This document shows positions 12,073 through 12,215 of a stretch of 12,215 nt of DNA, piece by piece. This DNA comes from an uncultured Chloroflexota bacterium. Its GTDB lineage: Bacteria; Chloroflexota; Limnocylindria; Limnocylindrales; Limnocylindraceae. How positions within the stretch are numbered: the first letter of the stretch is position 1; each line of letters starts with the position of its first letter. Position numbers and translations under genes: made by a program. The notes below the pieces were generated by a model. That model did not search any database, was not told the origin of the DNA, and worked only from the letters and a program-made list of their open reading frames with translations. The stretch lies in assembly GCA_903847005.1 (NCBI GenBank), contig CAINCM010000191.1, forward strand, positions 1-12,215, written 5' to 3'.

Positions 12073-12215
12073 CTAAAGCCCTGGGAGTCCGGGGAGATAG
12101 CGGGCCAGAAGCGGCAGGAGCCCTGCCGAAATCGCAACCCCGATCAGCGCAACCAGGACTCCGCCGAGCCGACCTGCGGCGGGCGTCCCTCTCCGCAGCA
12201 CCGACAGGATGCGGG
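12073..12215 (-). CDS. C-terminal end of a CcdA/DsbD-like transmembrane electron transporter (partial)
   Basis: Only the last 47 or so codons are in the window; the gene enters from the right edge. The translated end reads RILSVLRRGTPAAGRLG, then a single hydrophobic helix of about 18 residues and the tail RYLPGLPGL before TAG. A basic loop followed by a last membrane helix is how CcdA proteins end, and the immediate downstream TlpA-like partner supports this. CcdA moves reducing equivalents from cytoplasmic thioredoxin across the membrane. The identification relies mainly on context because the conserved cysteines lie outside the window. Confidence 0.6.
   Translation of the reverse strand, partial: RILSVLRRGTPAAGRLGGVLVALIGVAISAGLLPLLARYLPGLPGL

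Overview
The window is GC-rich and very tightly packed. Almost every gene overlaps its neighbour by 1-8 bases or sits within 10 bases of it, GTG starts are common, and there is no sign of mobile DNA. The gene set is bacterial. A xanthorhodopsin-like proton pump, a heterodimer-type (CrtYc/CrtYd) lycopene cyclase fused to a UbiA elongase, a Mycobacterium-like dCTP deaminase and this compact layout suggest a streamlined aquatic (probably freshwater) Chloroflexota of the Limnocylindria/SL56 kind, or an actinobacterium. The taxon is an inference and no marker gene here settles it.

Layout. (1) Positions 3-3372, + strand: ispH-der-gpsA, a housekeeping block joined by 4-base ATGA overlaps (isoprenoid precursors, ribosome assembly, phospholipid backbone). 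(2) Positions 3369-3493: a tRNA-Pro(GGG) with its own apparent promoter, followed by a perfect 15-bp hairpin that can end transcription from both sides. (3) Positions 3584-4324, - strand: a 246-residue rhodopsin with proton-pump residues D83/T87/E94, a green-type L91, Schiff-base K228, and a glycine (G145) where carotenoid-binding xanthorhodopsins have one. (4) Positions 4325-4505: a divergent promoter region. (5) Positions 4506-9393, + strand: a coupled run of a DUF4332 helix-hairpin-helix protein, a DUF1461 membrane protein, a single-chain CrtYc-CrtYd-UbiA carotenoid enzyme, and three molybdenum-cofactor genes (moeA, moaC, mogA). (6) Positions 9472-11431, + strand: nrdR (ribonucleotide reductase repressor), a probably bifunctional dCTP deaminase/dUTPase, and a metallo-beta-lactamase-fold hydrolase. 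(7) Positions 11447-12215, - strand: a TlpA/ResA-type thioredoxin and the C-terminal end of a CcdA-like thiol-electron transporter, convergent with region 6.

The most interesting part is 3584-7068. A rhodopsin whose sequence predicts an open carotenoid-binding window lies divergently from a fused cyclase/elongase that should make cyclic, possibly hydroxylated C50 (or C45) carotenoids, with two unassigned coupled proteins between them. IspH, which supplies isoprenoid units, is 2.6 kb from the opsin. The testable idea is a compact light-harvesting locus in which the opsin uses an unusual C50 carotenoid antenna. No retinal-forming dioxygenase (blh/brp) or phytoene synthase/desaturase is present in the window, so the pathway must be completed elsewhere.
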